Shown: piece by piece, positions 52,943 through 61,486 of the stretch | How positions within the stretch are numbered: the stretch's first letter is position 1 | Layout: every line of letters begins with the position of its first letter | Origin: Microbacterium hydrocarbonoxydans | GTDB lineage: Bacteria; Actinomycetota; Actinomycetes; Actinomycetales; Microbacteriaceae | NCBI RefSeq assembly: GCF_904831005.1 | Contig: NZ_LR882982.1 | Location: 186,001-250,000, forward strand | DNA: 64,000 nucleotides | Direction: 5' to 3' | Position numbers and translations under genes: made by a program | Notes under the pieces: model-generated | Seen by the model: only the letters and a program-made list of their open reading frames with translations | The model's database searches: none | What the model was told of the DNA's origin: nothing

Positions 52943-54273
52943 GATGTCTCCAGGGTAAGCGAGCGCGCGGGGGTGAGGGTCGTCGACGGGGTCCTGCCGA
53001 TCTGCAGCACGGCCGGCGCGGCGCAGCATCCGTCTGCGCCGTCGTCGAAGTCCCCTGATCCGCCGCACGCGCCGGTCTCGGGCAGGGTGAGTTCGTTGCG
53101 GGCCGCACCCTCGTGATCGCCGGCGAGGTGGGCCGCGACGCTGCGCACCTGCTCGTAGCCGGTGAGGGCGAGGAAGGTCGGCGCTCGGCCGTACGACTTC
53201 GCGCCGACGATGAACAACCCCTGTTCCGGCTGGGCGAGCTGTCGGGCGCCGGTCGCGGCGACGGAGCCGCACGAGTGGATGTTCGGATCGATCTCGGATG
53301 CGATGCCGGCGACCGCCTCGAGCGCCGGGTCGAGCTCGATTCTGAGTTCGCGCAGGATGCCGGTGTCCGGCCGGAATCCGGTGAGCGCGAACACCCGTCC
53401 GACAGCTGTCATCTCGCGGCCGTCTTCGGCGACGAGCGTCAGGCCCTCCTCGTCCTGCCGGAACTCGGCGACACGGAATCCGGTCACCACCTCGACGACG
53501 CCGTCATGGATCACCTTCGACACCCGCTGCCCGAGCGCTGCGCGTTCGGGCAGCTGATCTCCTGTGCCGCCTCCGAGAACGTTCGCGGCGCTCCCTCGAC
53601 GCAGCAGCCAGGTGACGCGGGTTCCCGGCGACCGGCGCGCCAGTTCGCTCAGGCGCAGCACGGCGTGCGTGGCGGAGTGTCCCGCTCCGACGACCACCGC
53701 ATGCGAGCCCGCCAGCTGAGCCACGTCGCCCGGGATGCGGTAAGAGATCCGATCGGATGCCGCAGCCTCACCGGGTGCGGGGAAGCCATCTGCGCCCGCG
53801 GGGTTGGGGAGATCCCAGGTGCCGCTCGCGTCGATGACCGCCCGGGCGAGGATCCGCGACTCGATGCCGTCCGTGTCGAGGGTGTGCACGACGAACGGCT
53901 GGTTCCTGCGTCCGGACTCGACGATCTTGTCGCGACCCTGACGGGCGACGCCCGTGACGGCGGTGCCGTACCGGATCCGCCCACCGAGCGCCGCCGCGAG
54001 AGGCTCGAGGTAGTCGCTCACCCATTCGGCCCCGGTCGGATACCCCGCCGTCGGTGCGATCCACCCGATCGGATCGAGCAGGCGGCGCGCGGCAGCATCC
54101 ATCAGCTCGGGCCACGCCGAGAACAACCGCACGTGACCCCATTCGGAGACTGCGGATGCAGGGCCGCGCCCGCGTTCGACGACGACGACGTCTTCACCGC
54201 GTTCGACGAGATGCGCCGCCGCTGCGAGACCCTGCGGCCCCGCGCCGATGACGACGATGGGAAGGTCGGACAC
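52939..54273 (-). CDS. FAD/NAD(P)-binding flavoprotein of the ars cluster (ArsO-like)
   Basis: 444 residues from a GTG with GAGGAG upstream. An FAD-binding motif VVIGAGPQGLAAAAHL is at the N-terminus and a second dinucleotide motif HAVVVGAGHSATHAVL in the middle; later come FALTGFRPDT and ARQLAQPEQGLFIVGAKSYG. This is the flavin monooxygenase/thioredoxin-reductase-like protein often found in actinobacterial ars operons. Its C-terminus carries extra cysteines (TGACGGSG, GCCAAP) that might bind arsenite. Substrate unproved. Divergent from arsR and coupled to arsC. Confidence 0.87.
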   Translation of the reverse strand: MSDLPIVVIGAGPQGLAAAAHLVERGEDVVVVERGRGPASAVSEWGHVRLFSAWPELMDAAARRLLDPIGWIAPTAGYPTGAEWVSDYLEPLAAALGGRIRYGTAVTGVARQGRDKIVESGRRNQPFVVHTLDTDGIESRILARAVIDASGTWDLPNPAGADGFPAPGEAAASDRISYRIPGDVAQLAGSHAVVVGAGHSATHAVLRLSELARRSPGTRVTWLLRRGSAANVLGGGTGDQLPERAALGQRVSKVIHDGVVEVVTGFRVAEFRQDEEGLTLVAEDGREMTAVGRVFALTGFRPDTGILRELRIELDPALEAVAGIASEIDPNIHSCGSVAATGARQLAQPEQGLFIVGAKSYGRAPTFLALTGYEQVRSVAAHLAGDHEGAARNELTLPETGACGGSGDFDDGADGCCAAPAVLQIGRTPSTTLTPARSLTLETS

Positions 54274-54317
54274 GACATCTCCTCAGATCGAAAGACTTCA
54301 ATATGAGAAGCGTCGCC

Positions 54318-54343
54318 CACGTATCGAAGATTGTCAATACGTG
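54318..54343. promoter_or_regulatory. Probable ArsR operator
   Basis: Perfect 7-bp arms CACGTAT (54318-54324) and ATACGTG (54337-54343) with a 12-bp spacer, 14 bp before the arsR ATG and about 45 bp from the divergent flavoprotein start. It covers TTGTCA (54331-54336), a possible -35. Confidence 0.7.
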
Positions 54344-54356
54344 AGAGGATGAACGC

Positions 54357-54698
54357 ATGACGCTTCCCGTGACGATCGAGCAGACCGCGTGCTGCACGCC
54401 GCGCGCGGCATCCGCTCTTCCGGTCGCCGAGGCCGAGCGCATCGCGCATGTGTTCAAGGCGCTGGGCGATCCGACGCGCATCCGTCTGCTCTCGCTGATC
54501 TCGTCGGCAGAGGGCGGCGAAGCCTGCATCTGCGACCTCACCGATCCGGTCGGTCTGTCGCAGGGCACGGTCTCGCATCACATGAAGCTGCTGGCCGAGG
54601 CAGGCCTCGTCACCCGTGAGCAACGCGGCAGGTGGGCCTACTTCTCCCTCGCCGAGGGTGCTCTCGACGCTGCCGGTGACGCACTGCGGGCTGTCTGA
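54357..54698 (+). CDS. arsR: ArsR-family arsenic-responsive repressor
   Basis: 113 residues: winged helix HVFKALGDPTRIRLLSLISS, LSQGTVSHHMKLLAEAGLVT and EQRGRWAYFSL. Candidate arsenite ligands are the N-terminal Cys pair in TACCTPRA and the Cys in EACICDL, matching the arrangement of the Corynebacterium-type ArsR rather than the helix-3 CXC of the plasmid R773 type. GAGAGG precedes the ATG. It is divergent from the flavoprotein-arsC pair and should repress both when arsenite is absent. Confidence 0.93.
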   Translation: MTLPVTIEQTACCTPRAASALPVAEAERIAHVFKALGDPTRIRLLSLISSAEGGEACICDLTDPVGLSQGTVSHHMKLLAEAGLVTREQRGRWAYFSLAEGALDAAGDALRAV

Positions 54699-54748
54699 GG
54701 GGCGCCGCCGGTCAGGTCGGGCAGATCCCACCCCGATAGGCTGAGTGC

Positions 54749-54922
54749 GTGGCCCTCCTCTCGATCGCCGGTTCGGCGCGCGCTCCGCATGAGCTGCGCT
54801 CGGCGACGCCGATGAAGGAATGGATGCGCGTCGTGCTGCACCCGGGCACGAACGGGTGGACCAGCGTCTGGGGTACTCTCTCGCACGGCGAGATCGCGGG
54901 CTGCCCGCCGCCACGCGACTAG
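54749..54922 (+). CDS. 57-residue leaderless ORF of unknown function
   Basis: GTG at 54749 lies 6 nt after TAGGCT and opens a 57-residue ORF ending in TAG. It starts MALLSIAGSARAPHELRSAT and includes EWMRVVLHPGTNGWTSVWG and SHGEIAGCPPPRD. Codon third positions are mostly G or C. It falls between arsR and nhaA on the same strand, 65 bp before nhaA. I recognise no family; it may be a small protein or a leader of nhaA. Confidence 0.55.
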   Translation: MALLSIAGSARAPHELRSATPMKEWMRVVLHPGTNGWTSVWGTLSHGEIAGCPPPRD

Positions 54923-54987
54923 ACCGCGCTCCCGTCGGGGTGCGGTCTTCCGCGCCGTTCACCCCTTCTTCCGCGTGAGGTCTCGTC

Positions 54988-56268
54988 ATGTCCGCTTCCC
55001 CTGTCCGTCCCCGTGCCCGCCTGCGCCTCGCACCGCATGAGCTGTGGCGCGGCATCCGCTCCAACGCCCACAGCGACGTGCTCGGCGGTTCCCTTCTGCT
55101 CGCCGCCACGGTCGCAGCGCTGATCCTCGCCAACACTCCCGCCGTGGGGTGGTACGAGTCCGTTCGCGACTTCACGTTCGGCATCCCCGAGCTGCACCTC
55201 GACCTCAGCGTGGGCGCGTGGGCGGCCGACGGTCTGCTCGCGATCTTCTTCTTCGTCGTCGGTCTCGAGCTGAAGGAGGAATTCGTCACGGGCCGTCTGC
55301 GCGATCCGCGCCAGGCCGCGCTGCCGATCGCCGCTGCCGTCGGCGGCGTGGTCGTGCCGGCGATCATCTTCGCGGTGATCAACGCGGGTGACGCCGACGC
55401 GCTGCGCGGCTGGGCGATTCCGACCGCCACCGACATCGCCTTCGCGGTCGCGGTGATCGCGGTGGTCGGACGGTTCCTCCCGCCCGCGCTCCGCGTCTTC
55501 CTGCTCACGCTCGCGATCATCGACGATCTGATCGCCATCACGATCATCGCGACGTTCTACACCGAGACGATCAGCTTCCCGTGGCTCGCGCTCGCTCTGC
55601 TGCCCCTCGCCGGATTCGCGCTGCTGGTGCAGAAGGGCGTGCGGGCATGGTGGATCCTGCTCCCGCTCGCCGTCGCCGTATGGGTCTGCATCCACGCCGC
55701 GGGCATCCATGCGACGGTCGCCGGGGTGCTGCTCGGCTTCGTCGTGCCGGTGGTTCCGACCCAGCGCGCGCGCGTGCGGCGGGGGTCGGATGCCGACGGC
55801 GAGCCGCTGTACGACGGCCTGGCGCCGCACTTCGCCGACCGGTGGGGCGTCGTGGCGACTCTGTTCGCCGTGCCGGTCTTCGCGTTCTTCGCGGCGGGCG
55901 TCACGATCGGCGGTCTCGAAGGCCTCCGCTCGGCGCTGACCGACCCGATCGCGATCGGGATCATCGTCGGCCTCGTGCTGGGCAAGCCGATCGGGATCCT
56001 CGCGACCACGTTCCTGCTGAGCCGCGTACCGGCTCTGCGTCTCGACGAGACGTTGCGCTGGCCCGACCTCACGGGCATGGCGTTCCTCGCCGGAATCGGA
56101 TTCACCGTCTCGCTGCTCGTCGGCGAGCTCGCCTACGGGTCGAGTTCGGTCGCCGACGAGCACGTCAAGATCGGCGTGCTGCTCGGCTCCCTCATCGCAG
56201 CGGTGATCGGCGGGCTGATGCTCGCGAGACGCAATGCACGGGCCCGCCGATCCGCGGTCGACGCCTGA
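54988..56268 (+). CDS. nhaA: NhaA-type sodium/proton antiporter
   Basis: 426 residues with about twelve helices. NhaA signatures: LGGSLLLAATVAALILANTP, FFVVGLELKEEFVTGRL, PTATDIAFAVAVIAVVGRFL, and the ion-binding Asp pair in LTLAIIDDLIAITII. The C-terminus has the TGMAFLAGIGFTVSLLVGEL segment. It exchanges external protons for internal sodium. GAGG lies 7 nt before the ATG. Its place beside ars genes may be chance. Confidence 0.95.
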   Translation: MSASPVRPRARLRLAPHELWRGIRSNAHSDVLGGSLLLAATVAALILANTPAVGWYESVRDFTFGIPELHLDLSVGAWAADGLLAIFFFVVGLELKEEFVTGRLRDPRQAALPIAAAVGGVVVPAIIFAVINAGDADALRGWAIPTATDIAFAVAVIAVVGRFLPPALRVFLLTLAIIDDLIAITIIATFYTETISFPWLALALLPLAGFALLVQKGVRAWWILLPLAVAVWVCIHAAGIHATVAGVLLGFVVPVVPTQRARVRRGSDADGEPLYDGLAPHFADRWGVVATLFAVPVFAFFAAGVTIGGLEGLRSALTDPIAIGIIVGLVLGKPIGILATTFLLSRVPALRLDETLRWPDLTGMAFLAGIGFTVSLLVGELAYGSSSVADEHVKIGVLLGSLIAAVIGGLMLARRNARARRSAVDA

Positions 56269-56277
56269 GGGCGCGGA

Positions 56278-57777
56278 TCAGGAGCTGCCCACCGTCGACT
56301 GCAGCTTCGCCATGACCTGCGTGATCGTGAACGACGCCGATTCTTGGCGGGCGGGGAACTCGACGAGGGTCTGCAGCATGTTCGCGACATAGGCCTGCGC
56401 CGGGATGAACAGGAAGATGTGGTCGAGCACCCAGTCCCAGTACGTGTTCGAGGTGATGTCGGCGCGTTCGAACGGATCGGTGCGCAGGTTGAAGAGCTTC
56501 GGGAACCGCAGTTCGATGTAGGGCTCCTGCCACACCTGCAGGGTGCCGACGGCGCGCTGCTCGAGAAAGACGAACTTCCAGTTCTCGAAGCGCAGCGCCG
56601 TGAGGTCGCCGTCGTCCGAGACGTAGAAGAAGTGTCTGCGAGGGCTGTGCTCGACCACCCCCGTGATGTAGTCGAGCTGATTGTTGCCGTCGAGGTGCAC
56701 CTTGTACGCGGTGCCGTGCAGGTCGGTGCCCGCCCTCAGCCGGTCGGCGATGTCGGTGTCGCCGGCCGCCGCGAGCAGTGTCACGAACCAATCGTTGTGA
56801 CTCACGATGCCGTTCAGCGTCGTGCCGGCGGGAACATGCCCGGGCCAGCGCACCATCGCCGGGACCCTGTAGGCGCCCTCCCAGTTCGAGTTCTTCTCGT
56901 TGCGGAACGGCGTCATGCCGGCATCCGGCCAGCTGTTCATGTGCGGGCCGTTGTCGGTGGAGTACATGACGATCGTGTTCTCGGCGAGGCCGAGCTCGTC
57001 GAGCAGATCGAGCAGGCTGCCGACCACGTCGTCGTGATCGAGCATCGTGTCGTGGTATTCCGACTGCCAGCGTCCCGCCCGCCCCTTGCTCTCCTCCTTG
57101 GTGTGGGTGCGGAAGTGCATGTGCGTCGAGTTGAACCACACGAAGAACGGGGTGTCGTCGTCGGCCTGCGCACGGATGAAGTCGGCCGCCGCATCGCGGA
57201 ACTCCTCGTCGACGGTCTCCATGCGCTTCTTCGTCAACGGGCCGGTGTCTTCGATGCGCTGTGTGCCGTCGTCGTTCGCCCATGAGTGGATGACGCCACG
57301 AGGGCGGAATCGCTCGCTGAAGCCCGGGTACTCCTCGTCGGTGGGGTAGTCGGGGTGCTCCGGCTCCTCTTCGGCGTTCAGATGGTAGAGATTCCCGAAG
57401 AACTCGTCGAACCCGTGGGCGGTGGGCAGATGCTCGTCGCGATCGCCGAGGTGGTTCTTGCCGAACTGGCCGGTGGCGTAGCCGTGGTGCTTGAGCGCAT
57501 CGGCGATGGTCGGGTCCTCGGGCTGCAGCCCCAGCCTCGCCCCCGGCATCCCCACCTTGGTCAGGCCCGTGCGATACGGGTTCTGGCCCGTGATGAACGC
57601 CGCGCGCCCGGCGGTGCAGCTCTGCTCGCCGTAGTAGTCCGTGAACTTCACACCCTCGTCGGCGATCCGATCGATGTTCGGGGTCCGGTAGCCCATCAGG
57701 CCGTCGGTGTACGTGCTCAGATTGGCGATGCCGATGTCATCGCCCCAGATGATGAGGATGTTGGGCTTGTCTGACAT
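56278..57777 (-). CDS. Sulfatase (arylsulfatase family)
   Basis: 499 residues without signal peptide. Metal ligands D13-D14 lie in ILIIWGDDIGIANLS; the residue converted to formylglycine is C54 in EQSCTAGRAAFITGQ (CXAXR variant of the CXPXR signature); further active-site motifs are TGQFGKNHLGD and MYSTDNGPHMNSWPDAGMT. It hydrolyses sulfate (or phosphonate) esters. GGAG lies 5 nt before the ATG at 57777. It follows, on the same strand, the gene for a formylglycine-generating enzyme, its probable maturase. Confidence 0.94.
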   Translation of the reverse strand: MSDKPNILIIWGDDIGIANLSTYTDGLMGYRTPNIDRIADEGVKFTDYYGEQSCTAGRAAFITGQNPYRTGLTKVGMPGARLGLQPEDPTIADALKHHGYATGQFGKNHLGDRDEHLPTAHGFDEFFGNLYHLNAEEEPEHPDYPTDEEYPGFSERFRPRGVIHSWANDDGTQRIEDTGPLTKKRMETVDEEFRDAAADFIRAQADDDTPFFVWFNSTHMHFRTHTKEESKGRAGRWQSEYHDTMLDHDDVVGSLLDLLDELGLAENTIVMYSTDNGPHMNSWPDAGMTPFRNEKNSNWEGAYRVPAMVRWPGHVPAGTTLNGIVSHNDWFVTLLAAAGDTDIADRLRAGTDLHGTAYKVHLDGNNQLDYITGVVEHSPRRHFFYVSDDGDLTALRFENWKFVFLEQRAVGTLQVWQEPYIELRFPKLFNLRTDPFERADITSNTYWDWVLDHIFLFIPAQAYVANMLQTLVEFPARQESASFTITQVMAKLQSTVGSS

Positions 57778-57862
57778 TGTCGCTCCTCGGTCGGCGGTGA
57801 GGCCGGGCAGGCGCCCGTGCTGCTCAGCCAATCAGGAGCATCGCTGCGTGCGCAGGGGCACC

Positions 57863-58774
57863 TCACACGGAGCGGGTGAGGCGGAATCCGATGTGCGACA
57901 TGCCGGTGTCCTCGGCCTGGGGGGAACGCGCGGCCGGGCGGAAGCGCAGGCAGTAGTCGGGGGAGCAGAGGTGTGATCCGCCCTTGAGCACACGGCGAGG
58001 GATGCTCGGGAAGCCCTCCTGCGCGCTCGCCGCGGCGAGCAGGTTCGCACGTTTTCCGGGATCCACCGGCTTGTCGGACAGCTTCAGGTGCCGCGGCGTG
58101 TAGAAGTCGCTCGTCCACTCCCAGACGTTCGCGATCATGTCGTAGAGGCCGTAGCCGTTGGCCTCGTAAGAGCCGACCGGGGCCGTGCCGCCGACGCCCT
58201 GGTTGTCATAGGGGAATCGACCCAGCCAGGAGTTCGCCTGCGCCTCGCCGCCGGGATAGATCTCGTCGCCCCACGCGAACGCGGCGCCGTCGAGGCCGCC
58301 GCGGGCGGCGTACTCGTGCTCGGCTTCGGTGGGCAGCCGCATCCCGACCCAGTCGGCGTAGGCGACCGCGTCCTCGAAGGCGATGTGCACCACAGGATGC
58401 TGCAGCCGATCGTCGATCGACGAGTCGGGGCCGAACGGATGCCGCCACGAGGCGCCCGCCTGCCAGCGCCACCAGTTGCGCCAGTTGCGCAGGTCGGTCG
58501 GGCCGGCGGTCGGCGTGAACACCATGGACCCGGGAACGAGGTCCTTCGGATCCGCATCGGGAAAGGCCGCCGGATCGAGCGGACGCTCGGCCACCGTGAC
58601 ATAGCCCGTCGCATCGACGAACTCGGCGTACTGCGCATTGGTCACCTGGTAGCGGTCGATCTCGAACGCCGCGACCTCGCGCTCGTGCACCGGGCGCTCG
58701 TCGGGATAGAAGTCCTCAGAACCCATCCGGAACGTTCCGCCGGGGATCAGGACCATGTCGCGAATGTTCGTCAC
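57863..58774 (-). CDS. Formylglycine-generating enzyme (SUMF1-like)
   Basis: 303 residues from a GTG: MVLIPGGTFRMGSEDFYPDE, HEREVAAFEIDRYQVTNAQY, PVVHIAFEDAVAYADWVGMR, LPTEAEHEYAARGG, GYGLYDMIANVWEWTSDFY and the C-terminal GGSHLCSPDYCLRFRPAARS, where the two Cys correspond to the copper-binding catalytic pair of aerobic FGE. It oxidises the sulfatase Cys to formylglycine. TACGCT ends 7 nt before the GTG. The adjacent sulfatase gene (85-bp gap) is the natural client. Confidence 0.94.
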   Translation of the reverse strand: MTNIRDMVLIPGGTFRMGSEDFYPDERPVHEREVAAFEIDRYQVTNAQYAEFVDATGYVTVAERPLDPAAFPDADPKDLVPGSMVFTPTAGPTDLRNWRNWWRWQAGASWRHPFGPDSSIDDRLQHPVVHIAFEDAVAYADWVGMRLPTEAEHEYAARGGLDGAAFAWGDEIYPGGEAQANSWLGRFPYDNQGVGGTAPVGSYEANGYGLYDMIANVWEWTSDFYTPRHLKLSDKPVDPGKRANLLAAASAQEGFPSIPRRVLKGGSHLCSPDYCLRFRPAARSPQAEDTGMSHIGFRLTRSV

Positions 58775-58846
58775 CCGCGTCAGCGTAGCGTCCGGGGTGT
58801 CGCGGGCGTCGGCGAGCTCGCCCGTGACGGGCTACCCGGGCGCGCG

Positions 58847-60319
58847 CTACCCCCTCCGCGTGCGCTGCTCGCCCTGCACCGGGATCGGGCCGGTGACGCT
58901 GAGCGCGTCCTCCCAGCACTGGATCCCCGTCACCTCGGGCAGGCGCTCACGGGTGAAGACGGGGTCGAGCCCCGCTCGTCGCTGGTCGGTGTAGTCGCGC
59001 AGCAGCTTGAACGCGATGCCCGACAGCAGCGCGATCGCGACGAGGTTCACGATCGCCATGAGCCCCATGATGCCGTCGGCGGTGTTCCAGATGATGTCTG
59101 CCGAGGCGATGGATCCGAGGAAGATGATCGCGACGACGAGCACTCGGTAGGCGGTGAGGATCGAGGGCTTGGTGCTGATGAACTCGATGTTCGATTCGCC
59201 GTAGTAGTAGTTGCCGAGGATCGAGCTGAACGCGAGCAGGAAGATGATGATGCTGAGGAGGATGTTCGACCACTCGCCGAGGTTGCCCACGATCGCGTTC
59301 TGCGTGAGACCGATGCCGCGGGTCGCATTCGCGAGGTCCGGCGTCGACACCAGGATGATGAACGCCGTGATCGAGCAGACGAGGAAGGTGTCGAAGTACA
59401 CGCCGAGCGTCTGCACGAGACCCTGCTTCACCGGGTGGGTCACCGCCGCGGTGGCGCCGGCGTTCGGCGCCGAACCGAGCCCCGCCTCGTTCGAGAACAT
59501 GCCGCGCTTGACGCCGGTCATGATGATGGTGCCGAGTGCCGCGCCGACGACCTCGTTGAATCCGAACGCCTGCGTGTAGATCGAGGCGAACACCTCGGGG
59601 AGGCGCTCGAAGTTCATGCCGACGATCACGAGTCCCAGCAGCAGATACCCGAGCGCCATGGCAGGCACGACCGCCTGCGTGACGCTGGCGATGCGGCGGA
59701 TGCCGCCGAAGACGACGAGCGCGGTCAGCACGGCGAGGACGATGCCCACGACCCAGGGGATCCAGCCCACCTCACCGCCGAAGCTCGACGAGACCGTGGC
59801 GCTGATGGTGTTGGCCTGCAGCGAGCTGAAGGCGAACGGGAAGCAGATGATCAGGATGACGGCGAAGAGGATGCCCATCCAGCGCGCTTTGAGGCCGTGC
59901 TGCATGTAGTAGGCGGGGCCTCCTCGGAAGCCGTCCTTGTCGCGGACCTTGAACGCCTGACCGAGCGTCGACTCGATGAAGCTCGATGCGCCGCCGATGA
60001 ACGCCATCGTCCACATCCAGAAGACGGCTCCGGGGCCGCCGATCGCGATGGCGGTGCCGACGCCGGCGATGTTGCCGACGCCCACGCGAGACGCCGCGGA
60101 GATCGTGAACGCCTGGAACGCCGAGACCGACTGCGGCTCGCCGTTCTCCTTGCGGGGGGTCCGGTCGGTGAGCGTGCGGAACATCTCGGGGATCAGGCGG
60201 AACTGCACCACGCCGGATCGGGCGGTGAAGTAGAGGCCGAGGACCACGAGTATCGGCAGCACCACCCACGTCCAGAGTCCGTCGCCGGCGGAGAGCACGA
60301 AGTCGTTGAGCGCGTCCAT
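58847..60319 (-). CDS. AGCS-family sodium:alanine/glycine symporter
   Basis: 490 residues with about eleven helices. Family motifs: YFTARSGVVQFRLIPEMFRT, FQAFTISAASRVGVGNIAGV, FWMWTMAFIGGASSFIESTL, GPAYYMQHGLKARWMG, GVKRGMFSNEAGLGSAPNAG and FGNYYYGESNIEF-type segment near residue 370. It imports alanine or glycine with sodium. CATACT lies 6 nt before the ATG. Its neighbours are the formylglycine enzyme and a LacI regulator; no functional tie is evident. Confidence 0.95.
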   Translation of the reverse strand: MDALNDFVLSAGDGLWTWVVLPILVVLGLYFTARSGVVQFRLIPEMFRTLTDRTPRKENGEPQSVSAFQAFTISAASRVGVGNIAGVGTAIAIGGPGAVFWMWTMAFIGGASSFIESTLGQAFKVRDKDGFRGGPAYYMQHGLKARWMGILFAVILIICFPFAFSSLQANTISATVSSSFGGEVGWIPWVVGIVLAVLTALVVFGGIRRIASVTQAVVPAMALGYLLLGLVIVGMNFERLPEVFASIYTQAFGFNEVVGAALGTIIMTGVKRGMFSNEAGLGSAPNAGATAAVTHPVKQGLVQTLGVYFDTFLVCSITAFIILVSTPDLANATRGIGLTQNAIVGNLGEWSNILLSIIIFLLAFSSILGNYYYGESNIEFISTKPSILTAYRVLVVAIIFLGSIASADIIWNTADGIMGLMAIVNLVAIALLSGIAFKLLRDYTDQRRAGLDPVFTRERLPEVTGIQCWEDALSVTGPIPVQGEQRTRRG

Positions 60320-60365
60320 CGCATCAGTATGGCGGCATGCTGGCGCCCGTGGTGATATTCCGCTT

Positions 60366-61373
60366 CTAGACCAAGCGCGCGGTCGTGCCGCGCACGTTCA
60401 ATTCGTAGGGGAGTTCGGCGGGGATGCCCGCGGCGTCGCCGTCGGCGAGCTTCGCCAGCACCGCATCGGCGGCCCGCTCGCCCTGGCCGAGCGGGAACTG
60501 GTCCACGGTCGTGAGGCGGAAGAACTCGCCCAGCTCGTGTCCGTCGATGCCGACGATCGAGAGGTCGCCGGGCACGGCGAATCCGAGGTCGCGCGCGGCG
60601 AGGATCGCCCCGATCGCCATCTCATCCGAGGCGGCGAAGACCGCGGTGGGCCTCGGGCCGGGGCGGCCGAGCAGCTGCTTCGCCGCGCGGTATCCGCCCT
60701 CGACCGTGAAGTCGGCAGGCTCGAGAAAGGCAGGATTCAGCGGGATGCCGGCCTTCGCCAGGGCCTTCTCGAAGCCCAGCCGCCGGTTGGTCGGAATGTG
60801 GAAGTCGATGTCGAACTCGGGGTTCGCGCCGATGTGCGCGATCTCGTGGTGACCGAGGCCGATCAGATGCTCGGTCGCGAGCTGGGCGACCGTGACGTCG
60901 TCGACCGTGAGGGTGTCGAGCTTCGGATTCGGTCCCCCGATCGCGATCACCGGAAGGCCGAGGTCGAGCAGATACTGCGTCTCGTCCTCGTCGAGCTCGA
61001 TCGACACCGCGATCACGGCATCCACTCGCTGGCGACGCAGGAACGTGTCGAACACGTGCCTGCGCACATCCTTGTCGGCGGTGATGTTGTAGAGCGTGAT
61101 GTCGTAGCCCTCGCGCATCAGCGCGGACGAGACCCCCGACAGCACGGTGCTGAAGAACCAGCGGTCGAGGAAGGGAACCACCACGCCGATGTTGCGGGTG
61201 CGTCCGGATGCCAGGCTGGACGCCCGCGACGACACCACATACCCGAGCGCCGACGCCGCCTCCTGCACGCGAGCGCGCGCCGATTCCGACACATGGCCTC
61301 GTCCGCTCAGTGCGCGCGACACGGTGGCGGTCGAGACGCCGGCGAGCCGGGCGACCTCATCGATGCTCGCCAT
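60366..61373 (-). CDS. LacI-family regulator
   Basis: 335 residues: helix-turn-helix ASIDEVARLAGVSTATVSRA, hinge helix SSRASSLASGRTRNIGVVVP, and the sugar-binding core (VDAVIAVSIELDEDETQYLL; TAVFAASDEMAIGAILAARD; GDLSIVGIDGHELGEFFRLT). ATG at 61373 has AGAGGA 5 nt upstream. It follows the GH13 gene on the same strand, and TGCAAACGCTTACA upstream of that gene is a fitting operator, so it probably represses alpha-glucoside use. Confidence 0.94.
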   Translation of the reverse strand: MASIDEVARLAGVSTATVSRALSGRGHVSESARARVQEAASALGYVVSSRASSLASGRTRNIGVVVPFLDRWFFSTVLSGVSSALMREGYDITLYNITADKDVRRHVFDTFLRRQRVDAVIAVSIELDEDETQYLLDLGLPVIAIGGPNPKLDTLTVDDVTVAQLATEHLIGLGHHEIAHIGANPEFDIDFHIPTNRRLGFEKALAKAGIPLNPAFLEPADFTVEGGYRAAKQLLGRPGPRPTAVFAASDEMAIGAILAARDLGFAVPGDLSIVGIDGHELGEFFRLTTVDQFPLGQGERAADAVLAKLADGDAAGIPAELPYELNVRGTTARLV

Positions 61374-61402
61374 GGGGGTCCTCTCGAAGGGGGTGTGGAG
61401 TG

Positions 61403-61450
61403 CGAGACCCCGCCTCCGCGGCGACACCCACCGCCGGAGCGGGGGTCTCG
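61403..61450 (-). terminator. Hairpin downstream of the GH13 gene
   Basis: CGAGACCCCGCCTCCGCGGC (from 61403) and CCGCCGGAGCGGGGGTCTCG (61431-61450) form a long GC-rich stem. A third segment GGCGGGGTCTCG (61458-61469) can pair with the same left arm, so two alternative stems are possible. No T-run. It lies between the GH13 stop and the lacI start. Confidence 0.65.
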
Positions 61451-61486
61451 AGCAGAAGGCGGGGTCTCGTCAGACTATGTCGCGAG

